Shown in pieces: positions 1 to 6,449 of a DNA stretch of 7,097 nt. Source of the DNA: Verrucomicrobiota bacterium. Its GTDB lineage: Bacteria; Verrucomicrobiota; Kiritimatiellia; B70-G9. The first letter of the stretch is position 1. Each line of letters starts with the position of its first letter. Made by a program: the position numbers and the translations under genes. The stretch spans positions 1 to 7,097 of the forward strand of contig QNAJ01000074.1 in assembly GCA_003641465.1 (NCBI GenBank), in the 5' to 3' direction. The notes beneath the pieces were generated by a model. It did no database searches. It saw only the letters and a list, made by a program, of their open reading frames with translations, and was not told the origin of the DNA.

Positions 1-2
1 TG

Positions 3-938
3 CTTCGGGTCGAAATTGCTGACCGGCAGAAAAGGCCCGGTCCCGGTATCGTCCTCTTCCTGTTGAGTCCGGGCTCTGCGGATTCCGTGGCGCCGGCAAG
101 TGTGGACCATGCCCGTGCCCGGCTCGCTGCCTCTCTGCGAACCAGTGATCTAGTTCTGCAACTTGACGACCTCACCCTTGCCGCCCTGCTCATCTGTCGC
201 CCGCAGGCAGTAGACGTGGTCGCCGGCCGCCTGCGGGAGGCCCTGGGCCGTGCCGAAAGCGGCGCGTGGCGCCTGGCAGCGGTTCTCGCGGGACAGCCGG
301 TACAGCGCCCCGCCGACCTGATTGCCGAGGCCCGCAAAAGACTCGCGCTCGCCCGTCAGCAGAGTCGTGATATCCTTCCCGAACCTCCCTCCAAGGAAGT
401 GCGTCCCCCTCTGTTCGGTCCGGACAATTTTCTTCCGGAACTGCAACGCTACGTCGCCTATTACAGGAAAAGCGGCGCCTCAGTCTCGCTGCTCAGTATA
501 GCTGTCGACAACCTCGACCGTTACGGCCGGCACTATGGTGCCCATGCCCTGGAAAACGTGGGAGCTGCGGTTTCTTCGGCTCTGCAGCAGAATATCCGCA
601 TCGGCGATTTCGTCGCTCATGTCAGGCAGGGCTCTTTTCTGGCGTGTCTGCCGGCCCGAATGGGTGAGGCGGAAAGCGTCGGGCGCCGCCTGGTTCGCGC
701 GGTTCGTGCCCTCAGTATCCCCTTCGAGCGCGGAACCCTTCGTGTAACTATCAGCATCGGGGTGGCCACCATTCCCGAACATGCCCCCCGCCTGAAAGCA
801 GCCCTGGACTGCTCCCGCCGCGCCCTTTCACAGGCACAGTCCCGCGGTCCGGGACGCGTCATGGTCTTTTCTGCTCCCCAGGCGGGCCGCGGCGCCGAGG
901 GTATCGCCCCGCAGAAGGCCCGCCAGGTGGAATATTGA
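3..938 (+). CDS. Tandem degenerate GGDEF-domain protein, 5' partial
   Basis: The reading frame is open from the left edge to the TGA at 936-938, so the true start lies outside the window; the TTG at 63 is not a convincing start because a domain strand (GPGIVLFLLSPG) precedes it in frame. Two GGDEF-like domains can be seen. The first has RTSD at 138-149, then five residues, then DDLTL where GGDEF should be, and it closes with a helix like the usual end of the domain (DLIAEARKRLALARQ). Its first helix is shortened. The second runs from about 412 to 870: AVDNLDRYGRHYG matches the metal-site region, RIGD is at 597-608, RQGSF replaces GGDEF at 624-638, and VTISIGVA is well conserved. Both active sites should be dead for diguanylate cyclase activity, whereas both RxxD inhibitory-site motifs keep the canonical spacing. 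I infer a c-di-GMP sensor or scaffold, as known for PelD-like proteins. Any N-terminal sensor or receiver domain is out of view. Confidence 0.85.
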   Translation, partial: LRVEIADRQKRPGPGIVLFLLSPGSADSVAPASVDHARARLAASLRTSDLVLQLDDLTLAALLICRPQAVDVVAGRLREALGRAESGAWRLAAVLAGQPVQRPADLIAEARKRLALARQQSRDILPEPPSKEVRPPLFGPDNFLPELQRYVAYYRKSGASVSLLSIAVDNLDRYGRHYGAHALENVGAAVSSALQQNIRIGDFVAHVRQGSFLACLPARMGEAESVGRRLVRAVRALSIPFERGTLRVTISIGVATIPEHAPRLKAALDCSRRALSQAQSRGPGRVMVFSAPQAGRGAEGIAPQKARQVEY

Positions 939-957
939 TTCCATCTCCACTGGCGTG

Positions 958-985
958 TTGAGCTCGTACATTATTGGCCTATACT
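958..985 (+). promoter_or_regulatory. Candidate sigma70 promoter for pdxJ-acpS-nnr
   Basis: A TTGAGC box at 958-963 is followed after 16 bp by TATACT at 980-985, which matches five of six consensus -10 bases. It sits in the 97-bp gap between the GGDEF gene stop and the pdxJ start, so transcription would begin around 992 and leave a short leader of about 45 nt. There is no clear terminator for the upstream gene in this gap, so readthrough into pdxJ is also possible. This is a by-eye prediction. Confidence 0.45.
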
Positions 986-1035
986 TGATTCCCGGCGGAC
1001 TTTCTCCTTTCGCGGGAAGCACTGGAGAATACTCA

Positions 1036-1761
1036 ATGTCATCGAAAATACGACTCAATGTGAATATTGATCACGTAGCTACACTCCGCGAACTGCGGAA
1101 GACTCCCTACCCGGATATCCTCGCGGCTGCCGAGGAGTGCCGTCTTGGTGGAGCCGACGGGATAACCGTCCACCTCAGGGAAGACCGCCGTCATATTCAG
1201 GATGCTGATGTCTTCGCCCTGCGGAAATGGGGTCGCCTGCCCCTCAATCTTGAAATGGCGGACACTCCGGAAATCGTAGAGATCGCCCTTCAGCTCAGAC
1301 CCGACGAGGTCTGCATCGTGCCGGAACGCCGGCAGGAGCTTACCACCGAAGGAGGACTCGACGTTACGGCCCACAGGGAAAGTCTCGCGCGTACAATAGC
1401 CCGACTACAACGCGCTTCTATTCTGGTAAGCCTGTTCGTAGACCCGGACGAGGTGCAGATCAGGACGGCATCGGATATCGGCGCCCGTTGTATTGAGTTA
1501 CATACCGGGGCCTATTGCGACGCCGCGCGTCCGGAGATTGCTCAGTCGGAACTGGACAAGCTCAAACACGCCGCCCGGTTGGCCCACGGACTCGGCCTTC
1601 AGGTGAATGCCGGACACGGAATCAATTATGACAACATACGCGGCATACTGGAGATTCCCTATCTTCACACACTCAACATCGGCCACGGGATTGTCTGCCG
1701 GGCGGTGTTCGTAGGGTTGCGTGAGGCGGTACGTGAGATGCGGTCCCTGATCGCTTCCTGA
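1036..1761 (+). CDS. pdxJ: Pyridoxine 5'-phosphate synthase PdxJ
   Basis: PdxJ condenses 1-deoxy-D-xylulose 5-phosphate with 3-amino-2-oxopropyl phosphate to give pyridoxine 5'-phosphate, the last ring-closing step of the DXP-dependent vitamin B6 pathway, in the cytoplasm. The frame is open from 955, but the ATG at 1036 is chosen: GGAG at 1024-1027 lies 8 nt upstream, and the family N-terminus (RLNVNIDHVATLRELR) starts there. The 241-residue product matches the usual length of about 240. Family landmarks of the TIM barrel are all present: VHLREDRRHI at 45-54, NLEMA with Glu73, VPERRQELTTEGGLD at 95-109, VSLFVDPD at 131-138, ELHTGAYCD at 154-162, NAGHGINYDN with His194, and LNIGHGIV near the end. 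His46, Glu73 and His194 correspond to the catalytic His45, Glu72 and His193 of the E. coli enzyme, so it should be active. It is the first gene of a tight operon, 14 bp before acpS. Confidence 0.97.
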   Translation: MSSKIRLNVNIDHVATLRELRKTPYPDILAAAEECRLGGADGITVHLREDRRHIQDADVFALRKWGRLPLNLEMADTPEIVEIALQLRPDEVCIVPERRQELTTEGGLDVTAHRESLARTIARLQRASILVSLFVDPDEVQIRTASDIGARCIELHTGAYCDAARPEIAQSELDKLKHAARLAHGLGLQVNAGHGINYDNIRGILEIPYLHTLNIGHGIVCRAVFVGLREAVREMRSLIAS

Positions 1762-1775
1762 GACGGAGAGATATC

Positions 1776-2201
1776 ATGAATCGCGCGTCGCAGGGTAGTC
1801 GGCAGGCCATCCTCGGGGTCGGGGTGGATATGGTCGAGAACGACAGGATGCGGTCCGCCATTCAGCGTTGGGGTGCCGCCCTGCTCAGCCGTCTCTTCAC
1901 TCCTGCGGAGATCAGCTACTGTGAGAAACAAGCCGCTCCCTGGCGCCATTATGCGGGCCGATTCGCGCTCAAGGAGGCGGTAGCGAAGGCTTTCGGTACC
2001 GGAATCGGCGCCAACATTCGCTGGAAAGATATTGAAGTCTTCCGAAAGCCCAGCGGGGCGCCAGGCATCCGTCTGCATGCCAATGCGAGCGCACATGCCC
2101 GACGGCATCGGATCCGTGAGGTGCTGGTAAGTCTGGCGCATACCCACCACTACGCATTGGCACAGGCCGTCATAATTCGAGATATGGCAGAGGACGAGTA
2201 G
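1776..2201 (+). CDS. acpS: Holo-[acyl-carrier-protein] synthase AcpS
   Basis: AcpS transfers the 4'-phosphopantetheine arm of coenzyme A to a serine of acyl carrier protein, giving holo-ACP for fatty acid and lipid synthesis. The ATG at 1776 has GGAG at 1765-1768, 7 nt upstream. The 141-residue product is slightly longer than the usual 120-130, with about ten extra residues before the first strand (ILGVGVDMVE). The Mg-binding Asp18 of GVGVD and Glu67 of GRFALKEAVAKAFGTG are both present, as are the WKDIEV strand and the C-terminal VSLAHTHHYALAQAVI. In the last motif the common SlSH serine is alanine (SLAH), a mild change. Pairing with pdxJ is a very widespread bacterial arrangement, also seen in E. 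coli. The stop at 2199-2201 is 14 bp from the next gene. Confidence 0.96.
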   Translation: MNRASQGSRQAILGVGVDMVENDRMRSAIQRWGAALLSRLFTPAEISYCEKQAAPWRHYAGRFALKEAVAKAFGTGIGANIRWKDIEVFRKPSGAPGIRLHANASAHARRHRIREVLVSLAHTHHYALAQAVIIRDMAEDE

Positions 2202-2209
2202 AGGAGGAG
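2202..2209 (+). promoter_or_regulatory. Strong ribosome binding site of nnr
   Basis: The sequence AGGAGGAG directly follows the acpS stop codon and lies about 8 nt before the ATG at 2216. It is the strongest Shine-Dalgarno match in the plus-strand operon and fixes the nnr start. Confidence 0.8.
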
Positions 2210-2215
2210 TGAATC

Positions 2216-3784
2216 ATGCTTTTCGCCGACCGGGAGCAGATGCGGGAACTGGATAGAATCACCATAACCGATTTGGGCATACCAGGCATGGTCCTTATGG
2301 AGCGCGCCGGCCGCGGCGTCGGCGATCAGCTTCTCCGGCTCCTCAATTACCTTGATGAGCCCCGACCCGTCGTTCTGTTCGCTGCCGGAAAGGGCAATAA
2401 CGGCGGAGACGCCTTCTGTGCCGCCCGTTACCTCGCCCGCGCCGGCGTAGAAGCGGTGGTGTGGCTTGCCGGCAAGGCAGCCGAAATCCGCGGGGATGCC
2501 CGCAAACATCTCGAAATGATGCTGGATGCCGGTGTCAGACTTGAGGAACGTACTGACCCAGTGCATTGGCGTGTGGATCCTGATGCGGATCACGCCACAG
2601 TAGTCGTTGACGGACTTCTGGGCACCGGCTTTACGGGGGATCCGCGGGAACCGGTCCGCTCTGCTATTGCCCTCGTGAACGAGCTCGGCCGCGACCGTCC
2701 GGTGGTGGCCATTGATCTGCCGTCGGGGCTCGACGCCACCGAAGGCGTCACGCAAGAGCATATCGTCCGGGCCGATCTCACCGTGACCATGGGCCTGCCC
2801 AAGAAGGGGTTTCTCCACCCGGAGGCTCTGGAGTATATCGGCTCAGTGGAAGTTGTTGATATCGGTGTGCCTCCCGAAAGTGTTCCCCGTGTCTGCGGGG
2901 AAACTACAGTGGAGATGATTTCGGCCACCGAAGTTCGCCGTCTGTTTCCGCCCAGAAAGAAGGTCTCCCACAAAGGAGATTATGGGAAACTGCTAATCAT
3001 CGGTGGTTCGCGGAAATACAGCGGGGCGGTGACCATGGCGGCCAGGGCGGCGATCCGGTCAGGTGCCGGCCTGGTAACCCTGCTGGTCTCCCCGGGTGTC
3101 GCTCCTTTCGTGCGGGCTGCGGGACCGGAGATCATGGTCGAGACCGCCCCGGAAGACGAAAGTGGGGCCCTTTCTCCTGAACTATGGGGAACCTGGCGCG
3201 ACAGATTGGCGGATTTCGATGCCCTGCTGCTGGGACCGGGACTCGGCCGGGGAGAGGGTGTACATTCCCTGGTGCGGAATATAATCCGCGACCTCCGCAT
3301 ACCGGCTGTGGTTGACGCTGATGCCATCAGTGTGATGGCGGGCCAACCACACTGGTTTGACCGCGCTCAAGCTCCGGTCGTCATGACCCCCCATCCCGGC
3401 GAACTTGCTCGATTGCTTTCCGAGGATATTGAGGCCATACAAGCGGACCGGCCGGGTGCAGCCGTCCGAGCTGCCGAATTGACCGATGCCACCGTGGTCC
3501 TGAAAGGAGCTGGGACCATCGTAGCGCGCAGCGGACGCACTCCCTTTATCAACCTGGGAGGAAATCCGGGAATGGCTACCGGGGGTTCGGGTGATGTTCT
3601 CGCCGGTCTGCTGGCCGGATTCCTCGCGCAGGGAAAGCCCGCTTTCGAAGCGGCCTGCGCCGCCGTATTCCTGCACTCAAAGGCCGGAGACATCGCTGCG
3701 TGGAAATATTCGCAGGCGGCAATGACCGCGATGGACATCTGCGAGCAATTACCTGCCAGCTTCAAGAGCTACTGGGGCCCCTGA
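2216..3784 (+). CDS. nnr: Bifunctional NAD(P)H-hydrate epimerase / ADP-dependent NAD(P)H-hydrate dehydratase
   Basis: This enzyme repairs damaged nicotinamide cofactors. The N-terminal half interconverts the R and S forms of NAD(P)H hydrate, and the C-terminal half dehydrates the S form using ADP (ATP in eukaryotes), restoring NAD(P)H. The 522 residues match the fused E. coli YjeF type. The YjeF-N epimerase domain spans about 1-225: LGIPGMVLMERAGRGV at 20-35, AGKGNNGGDA at 57-66, VVDGLLGTG at 130-138 and AIDLPSGLDA at 165-174. The ribokinase-like dehydratase domain spans about 240-515: HKGDYGKLLIIGGS at 252-265, LLLGPGLG at 337-344, DADA at 367-370, TPHPGE at 391-396, KGAGT at 430-434, and GNPGMATGGSGDVL at 449-462 with the catalytic Asp460. 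All key motifs look intact. It is the last gene of the pdxJ-acpS-nnr operon. Its stop is 10 bp from the 3' end of an opposing tRNA gene, and I see no terminator between them. Confidence 0.97.
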   Translation: MLFADREQMRELDRITITDLGIPGMVLMERAGRGVGDQLLRLLNYLDEPRPVVLFAAGKGNNGGDAFCAARYLARAGVEAVVWLAGKAAEIRGDARKHLEMMLDAGVRLEERTDPVHWRVDPDADHATVVVDGLLGTGFTGDPREPVRSAIALVNELGRDRPVVAIDLPSGLDATEGVTQEHIVRADLTVTMGLPKKGFLHPEALEYIGSVEVVDIGVPPESVPRVCGETTVEMISATEVRRLFPPRKKVSHKGDYGKLLIIGGSRKYSGAVTMAARAAIRSGAGLVTLLVSPGVAPFVRAAGPEIMVETAPEDESGALSPELWGTWRDRLADFDALLLGPGLGRGEGVHSLVRNIIRDLRIPAVVDADAISVMAGQPHWFDRAQAPVVMTPHPGELARLLSEDIEAIQADRPGAAVRAAELTDATVVLKGAGTIVARSGRTPFINLGGNPGMATGGSGDVLAGLLAGFLAQGKPAFEAACAAVFLHSKAGDIAAWKYSQAAMTAMDICEQLPASFKSYWGP

Positions 3785-3794
3785 TTCTGGCGGG

Positions 3795-3870
3795 TGGAGC
3801 CAGCTGTCGGACTCGAACCGACAACCTGCTGATTACAAGTCAGCTGCTCTGCCAATTGAGCTAAGCTGGC
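3795..3870 (-). tRNA. tRNA-Thr (anticodon UGU)
   Basis: The minus strand folds into a complete 76-nt cloverleaf. The acceptor stem GCCAGCT/AGCTGGC pairs perfectly over 7 bp. The D stem is GCTC/GAGC with loop AATTGGCA. The anticodon stem GCTGA/TCAGC carries loop CTTGTAA, so the anticodon is UGU (complement at 3835-3837), reading threonine ACA and probably other ACN codons. The T stem is GTCGG/CCGAC with loop TTCGAGT. The discriminator base is U and the CCA end is encoded. G1-C72 and C2-G71 agree with known threonyl-tRNA synthetase identity elements. It lies 49 bp downstream of the minus-strand gene that ends at 3920, and AT-rich TAAGAT/TATTAA boxes just upstream could be a weak -10, but no good -35 is visible. 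No terminator is visible past the 3' end before it runs antisense into nnr. Confidence 0.97.
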
Positions 3871-3919
3871 CGCGCATTAATATCTTAGGGCAAATCGGGT
3901 TCTGTTCCAGTTCCCTTTT

Positions 3920-4801
3920 CTAGGGAGGAACCACCTGCCTGTCACCGGCGGCTCCCGCTTCAGCCGGAACGGGAAGACTTCCCTGGCCACTCAGATTTCC
4001 GGTGGATGACGACTTGACCCGCAGAATACCGACTCTCAGTCGCGGTCCCGGCTTCTGGTATCGGCCTGTGCCGGTCGGCTCATCCGCGGCAGCGGCCTCA
4101 GACGGTCCAAGCGGGCCGGTTCGCAATGGTCCCGGCGCCGTCTTGCCTTTCTGCGAGACAAGGGCGCGGTATATCAACCTGCTCAGAATCATCTCTGCGG
4201 TAACACCGGATACCCGTGAATCTCGCAGAATGGCGCCCTGGATGGTATCCAACACCTGAGATTCGTACTCTGAGCCCCACCGCAGCAGTTCGCTCATGGG
4301 CACACCCTTGGTCTGGGACAGGGTGAACAGCGCGGTTTCTACCACCTCGAGAAGGCGCCTGATATTCGCGTCGGCGTATTGCCGGCCCGCGTCCTTTTCC
4401 AGAGCCCCCGCAGCATCCTCCACCTCAAGAGCCGGCGATACCTCCCCTACCACGACATGGAAGTTTCGTCCGCGGGCGAGGACCGTGCCCTGAAAAAAGT
4501 AAGTCCTACCTGTCTCCAATGATCTGATCTTCTCAGCAACCTCCGGCGATGCCGCGCAGTGGCCCACAATGCGCGTTTTGAAAACCACATACCGCTCACC
4601 CGCCAGAGCAATACGGCGGGTTCCGGGGGGAGAGACCAGCTCGTCCCGGAATGCGATCGTATCCAGCCAGTAGTGTTCCGGATTTTCCTTCAGGTCCTCC
4701 GGATCAACCGCGCGGTAGACCACCCGTTCAGCAGCCGGCAGATACTGCACCAGCACTACCGAAAGCAGAAGAAAAAGGCCACGCCTCGTACCTATGCTCA
4801 C
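3920..4801 (-). CDS. Secreted protein of unknown function
   Basis: I do not recognise this family. The start is a GTG at 4801, supported by GGGAAGG (4807-4813 on the minus strand) 5 nt upstream and by a typical Sec signal peptide directly after it: basic TRR, a hydrophobic stretch at 8-20 and a likely cleavage near residue 24 (LPAAE). The mature protein has three parts. Residues 28-128 look like a compact alpha/beta or small barrel domain, with NPEHYWLDTIAFRDE, ERYVVFKTRIVGHC (one cysteine at 82) and GRTYFFQGTVL followed by NFHVVVGEV. Residues 135-220 appear mainly helical. Residues 220-293 are a low-complexity tail rich in Gly, Pro, Ala and Ser, probably disordered. No catalytic motif or transmembrane helix is visible beyond the signal, so it is probably periplasmic or exported. 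The stop is 49 bp before the tRNA gene. Confidence 0.75.
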   Translation of the reverse strand: MSIGTRRGLFLLLSVVLVQYLPAAERVVYRAVDPEDLKENPEHYWLDTIAFRDELVSPPGTRRIALAGERYVVFKTRIVGHCAASPEVAEKIRSLETGRTYFFQGTVLARGRNFHVVVGEVSPALEVEDAAGALEKDAGRQYADANIRRLLEVVETALFTLSQTKGVPMSELLRWGSEYESQVLDTIQGAILRDSRVSGVTAEMILSRLIYRALVSQKGKTAPGPLRTGPLGPSEAAAADEPTGTGRYQKPGPRLRVGILRVKSSSTGNLSGQGSLPVPAEAGAAGDRQVVPP

Positions 4802-5048
4802 AGTTACCTTCCCGCACTTTGCCTGTCCCCACCCTGGGCACCCGCCATTGTCAACTGGTTACTCCAAGGGATGCGAAAGGTCAAGACAAAGGGGAAGCTG
4901 CGCCAGGAGAGCCCCGGCTTTACGCGCCGCACTGCGCGCTCGCCTGCTTACAAGCTGCACCCGACGTATGGGGATACCGCCTGCGCCCGCTGTTCAAAGC
5001 GGAATCTCAGCGTTCCGCCGCGATGCCCATCCGGTGAAAGACCGGAAC
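4802..5048 (-). other. 247-bp noncoding gap between two secreted-protein genes
   Basis: This gap holds no minus-strand reading frame of useful length. On the minus strand it contains two hairpins just after the stop of the upstream gene (described separately), a possible promoter TTGACC-N17-TAACCA about 70 bp before the GTG at 4801, a second TTGACA without a matching -10, and finally the ribosome binding site of the gene ending at 3920. All three plus-strand frames are open across most of the gap, but none has a Shine-Dalgarno site or recognisable protein, so I treat it as noncoding. Confidence 0.5.
4996..5046 (-). terminator. Possible weak double hairpin terminator or mRNA end
   Basis: Two perfect 6-bp stems follow the stop codon of the gene ending at 5049. 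The first, at 5046-5030, pairs TCCGGT with ACCGGA around a 5-nt loop. The second, at 5018-4999, pairs GCGGAA with TTCCGC around an 8-nt loop and is followed by only TTTG. The lack of a real T-tract makes intrinsic termination uncertain; the stems could instead stabilise the transcript end. Confidence 0.3.
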
Positions 5049-5660
5049 TTATTCTTCTTCGGTCACATCCTTCACCGCGGCGTCATCAAGGTAGAACTTG
5101 CCCTGTCCGGCGGCGTCCTTGTTGAAAAACGTCACTACCGCAACGCCCACCGCAGCTCCGTCCGGCGCCTCTGCGCCCACCGTAACGCGTTCCCACTTGA
5201 GCGGAGAAAGCTCAAAGTTCCAGGTGGGACCCCAGTTTCTTGTGATTTCGGACCCGGTGGAGTCCTGCCATTCAATACTTACCTGCGCATATGCCTCGCC
5301 TACGATCGGATCCGCGGCATCGTTTATTACGTACACGCTGAATTCATAACGCCGGCCCGGTTCCACCGGAAACTTCTGCGCCAGCCCCTGGTAGCTGTCC
5401 GGCGTCCCCAAGGCGGCGAAAACTACTGCCTGGGAGCCGTTGCGTTTCTTGGTAGTGGTCAGCCCGACCTTGGTTTCCTTGCCCGAAGCGAAATAGAACC
5501 ATCCTTGCGGTACCGTACCAAAACTTTCCCCCACGACCTTCGGGCTCTCAAAGCCCCGGTTCACGAGCCGAACGCTGGCTGCTCTGACGTCCACGCAGGC
5601 GGCCATAACCAGACTGCTAACCGCCAGCGCCAGGATTCCGCTGGTGTATTTTCTCGTCAT
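5049..5660 (-). CDS. Small secreted protein with a CBM4/9-like beta-sandwich
   Basis: The 203-residue product starts at an ATG preceded by a strong AGGAGG 6 nt upstream (complement at 5667-5672). Residues 1-27 form a Sec signal peptide; VRA at 25-27 fits signal peptidase I cleavage, while MAAC ending at Cys22 is a weak lipobox alternative. The rest looks like one jelly-roll domain of the carbohydrate-binding CBM4/9 type: the opening VNRGFESP at 33-40 with QGWFYF, GSQAVVFAA at 75-83, YQGLAQKFPVEPGRRYEFSV at 90-109, VSIEWQDSTGSEI at 127-139, LKWERVTVGAEAPDGA near 154-169, and the closing GKFYLDDAAV at 187-196. No catalytic domain is attached, so it is probably a stand-alone binding or structural protein in the periplasm or outside the cell. 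The family link is inferred from pattern only; the ligand is unknown. The 247-bp gap downstream suggests it ends its own transcript. Confidence 0.8.
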   Translation of the reverse strand: MTRKYTSGILALAVSSLVMAACVDVRAASVRLVNRGFESPKVVGESFGTVPQGWFYFASGKETKVGLTTTKKRNGSQAVVFAALGTPDSYQGLAQKFPVEPGRRYEFSVYVINDAADPIVGEAYAQVSIEWQDSTGSEITRNWGPTWNFELSPLKWERVTVGAEAPDGAAVGVAVVTFFNKDAAGQGKFYLDDAAVKDVTEEE

Positions 5661-5704
5661 GGCACTCCTCCTTTCCGGCTACTGCCGGTTGCAATCGCTC
5701 TCAA

Positions 5705-5733
5705 TAACTACCATAACCCAAAATGACTGTCAA
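5705..5733 (-). promoter_or_regulatory. Candidate promoter for the CBM-like gene
   Basis: On the minus strand a perfect TTGACA -35 box (complement at 5728-5733) overlaps the stop codon of the SRAP gene and is followed after 17 bp by TAGTTA (complement at 5705-5710), a poor -10 match. It would give the secreted-protein gene its own transcript with a leader of about 40 nt. The weak -10 keeps confidence low. Confidence 0.3.
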
Positions 5734-6440
5734 ACCATCCTCCACCCCCCCAAGAAGAATGAAACCCCTTCCACCTGCCGTATGCACCGCCGATCGTCTA
5801 CCCTGGGGTCGTTCACCACCGGATCAACCAACCACCCTTCCAGTTTTCCGTCCTCCACCGGACGAAGAAGCGCCCGCAGATTACTGCTATCCCGCTCCCT
5901 CAACCACTGCTCCCAAACACCTCCCGCCTCCAGAATAACCGGCATCCTGTCGTGTATCTCCCCCACAATCCGGTTCGCCGGACAGGTTACAATCGTAAAG
6001 GTGATGATTTTCTCACCCTCCTCCCCCCGCCATACATCCCACAGACCGGCAAACGCAAAAAGACCCCCGCCCTTCAAGCGGAAATAGACCGGCCGTTTTG
6101 CCCGCGATCCGGGAACCTTCTGCCACTCGTAAAAACCGTCGGCCAGCACCAGACAGCGCCGCCGCCGGAAGGCATCACGGAATGCAGGTCTCTGCTCAAG
6201 GGTCTCACACCGGGCATTGATCAGTCGCCCCCCGATTGAAGCATCCCGGGCCCAGTGCGGTATGAGCCCCCAGCGAGCCAGGATTATCTCTTTCTTATCA
6301 TCCTCCCCCAATCGCACTACGGGAGATAATTGCATGGGGGCAATGTTGTAACGGCCGCCAGCCGTGTCGGGAACCCCGATCCCCGGGAAGGAGGCTTCAA
6401 TCTCTCCCTTACGCACCGTCAATGTGAATCGGCCGCACAT
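5730..6440 (-). CDS. SRAP-domain protein (HMCES/YedK family abasic-site crosslinker)
   Basis: SRAP proteins bind single-stranded DNA at abasic sites and form a stable thiazolidine crosslink through their N-terminal cysteine, shielding the lesion; they were earlier called SOS-response-associated peptidases. The 236 residues match the family (E. coli YedK is about 220). All signature parts are visible: MCGRF with Cys2, RYNIAP at 30-35, RWGLIPHWA at 56-64, NARCET with Asn75 and Glu79, DGFYEW with Glu105 (the same numbering as YedK), and HDRMPVIL with His163. The start must be the ATG at 6440, since Cys2 becomes the free N-terminus after Met removal, although the ribosome binding site is poor. 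It begins only 9 bp after the upstream gene stops, so translation is probably coupled. No LexA-type box is evident in the short gap, so any damage control would act further upstream. Confidence 0.95.
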   Translation of the reverse strand: MCGRFTLTVRKGEIEASFPGIGVPDTAGGRYNIAPMQLSPVVRLGEDDKKEIILARWGLIPHWARDASIGGRLINARCETLEQRPAFRDAFRRRRCLVLADGFYEWQKVPGSRAKRPVYFRLKGGGLFAFAGLWDVWRGEEGEKIITFTIVTCPANRIVGEIHDRMPVILEAGGVWEQWLRERDSSNLRALLRPVEDGKLEGWLVDPVVNDPRVDDRRCIRQVEGVSFFLGGWRMV

Positions 6441-6449
6441 GAAAGACGG

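Noticed and set aside
922..945. Imperfect inverted repeat around the GGDEF gene stop as a terminator
   Set aside because: The stem is about 7 bp with a G-T pair and has no T-tract after it, so it cannot be supported as an intrinsic terminator.
955..1035. 27-codon upstream extension of pdxJ from a GTG at 955
   Set aside because: The family N-terminus begins right after the ATG at 1036, which has its own GGAG; the extension overlaps the promoter candidate.
2150..2818. Minus-strand open frame of 222 residues inside nnr
   Set aside because: nnr carries every family motif across this region, so the antisense frame is a shadow.
3905..3930. Short inverted repeat near the stop of the gene ending at 3920 as a terminator
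   Set aside because: Only about 4-5 bp can pair and there is no T run on the minus strand, so it was left out.
4559..5125. Plus-strand open frame of 188 residues crossing the gap
   Set aside because: It is antisense to the start of the exported-protein gene, with no ribosome binding site and unnatural composition; it is a by-product of GC-rich codon use.
4794..5726. Plus-strand open frame of 310 residues, longer than the minus-strand gene it overlaps
   Set aside because: It has no Shine-Dalgarno site, an Arg/His/Pro-rich composition and no recognisable motif. The opposing frame at 5049-5660 has a signal peptide, a strong ribosome binding site and a CBM-like pattern.
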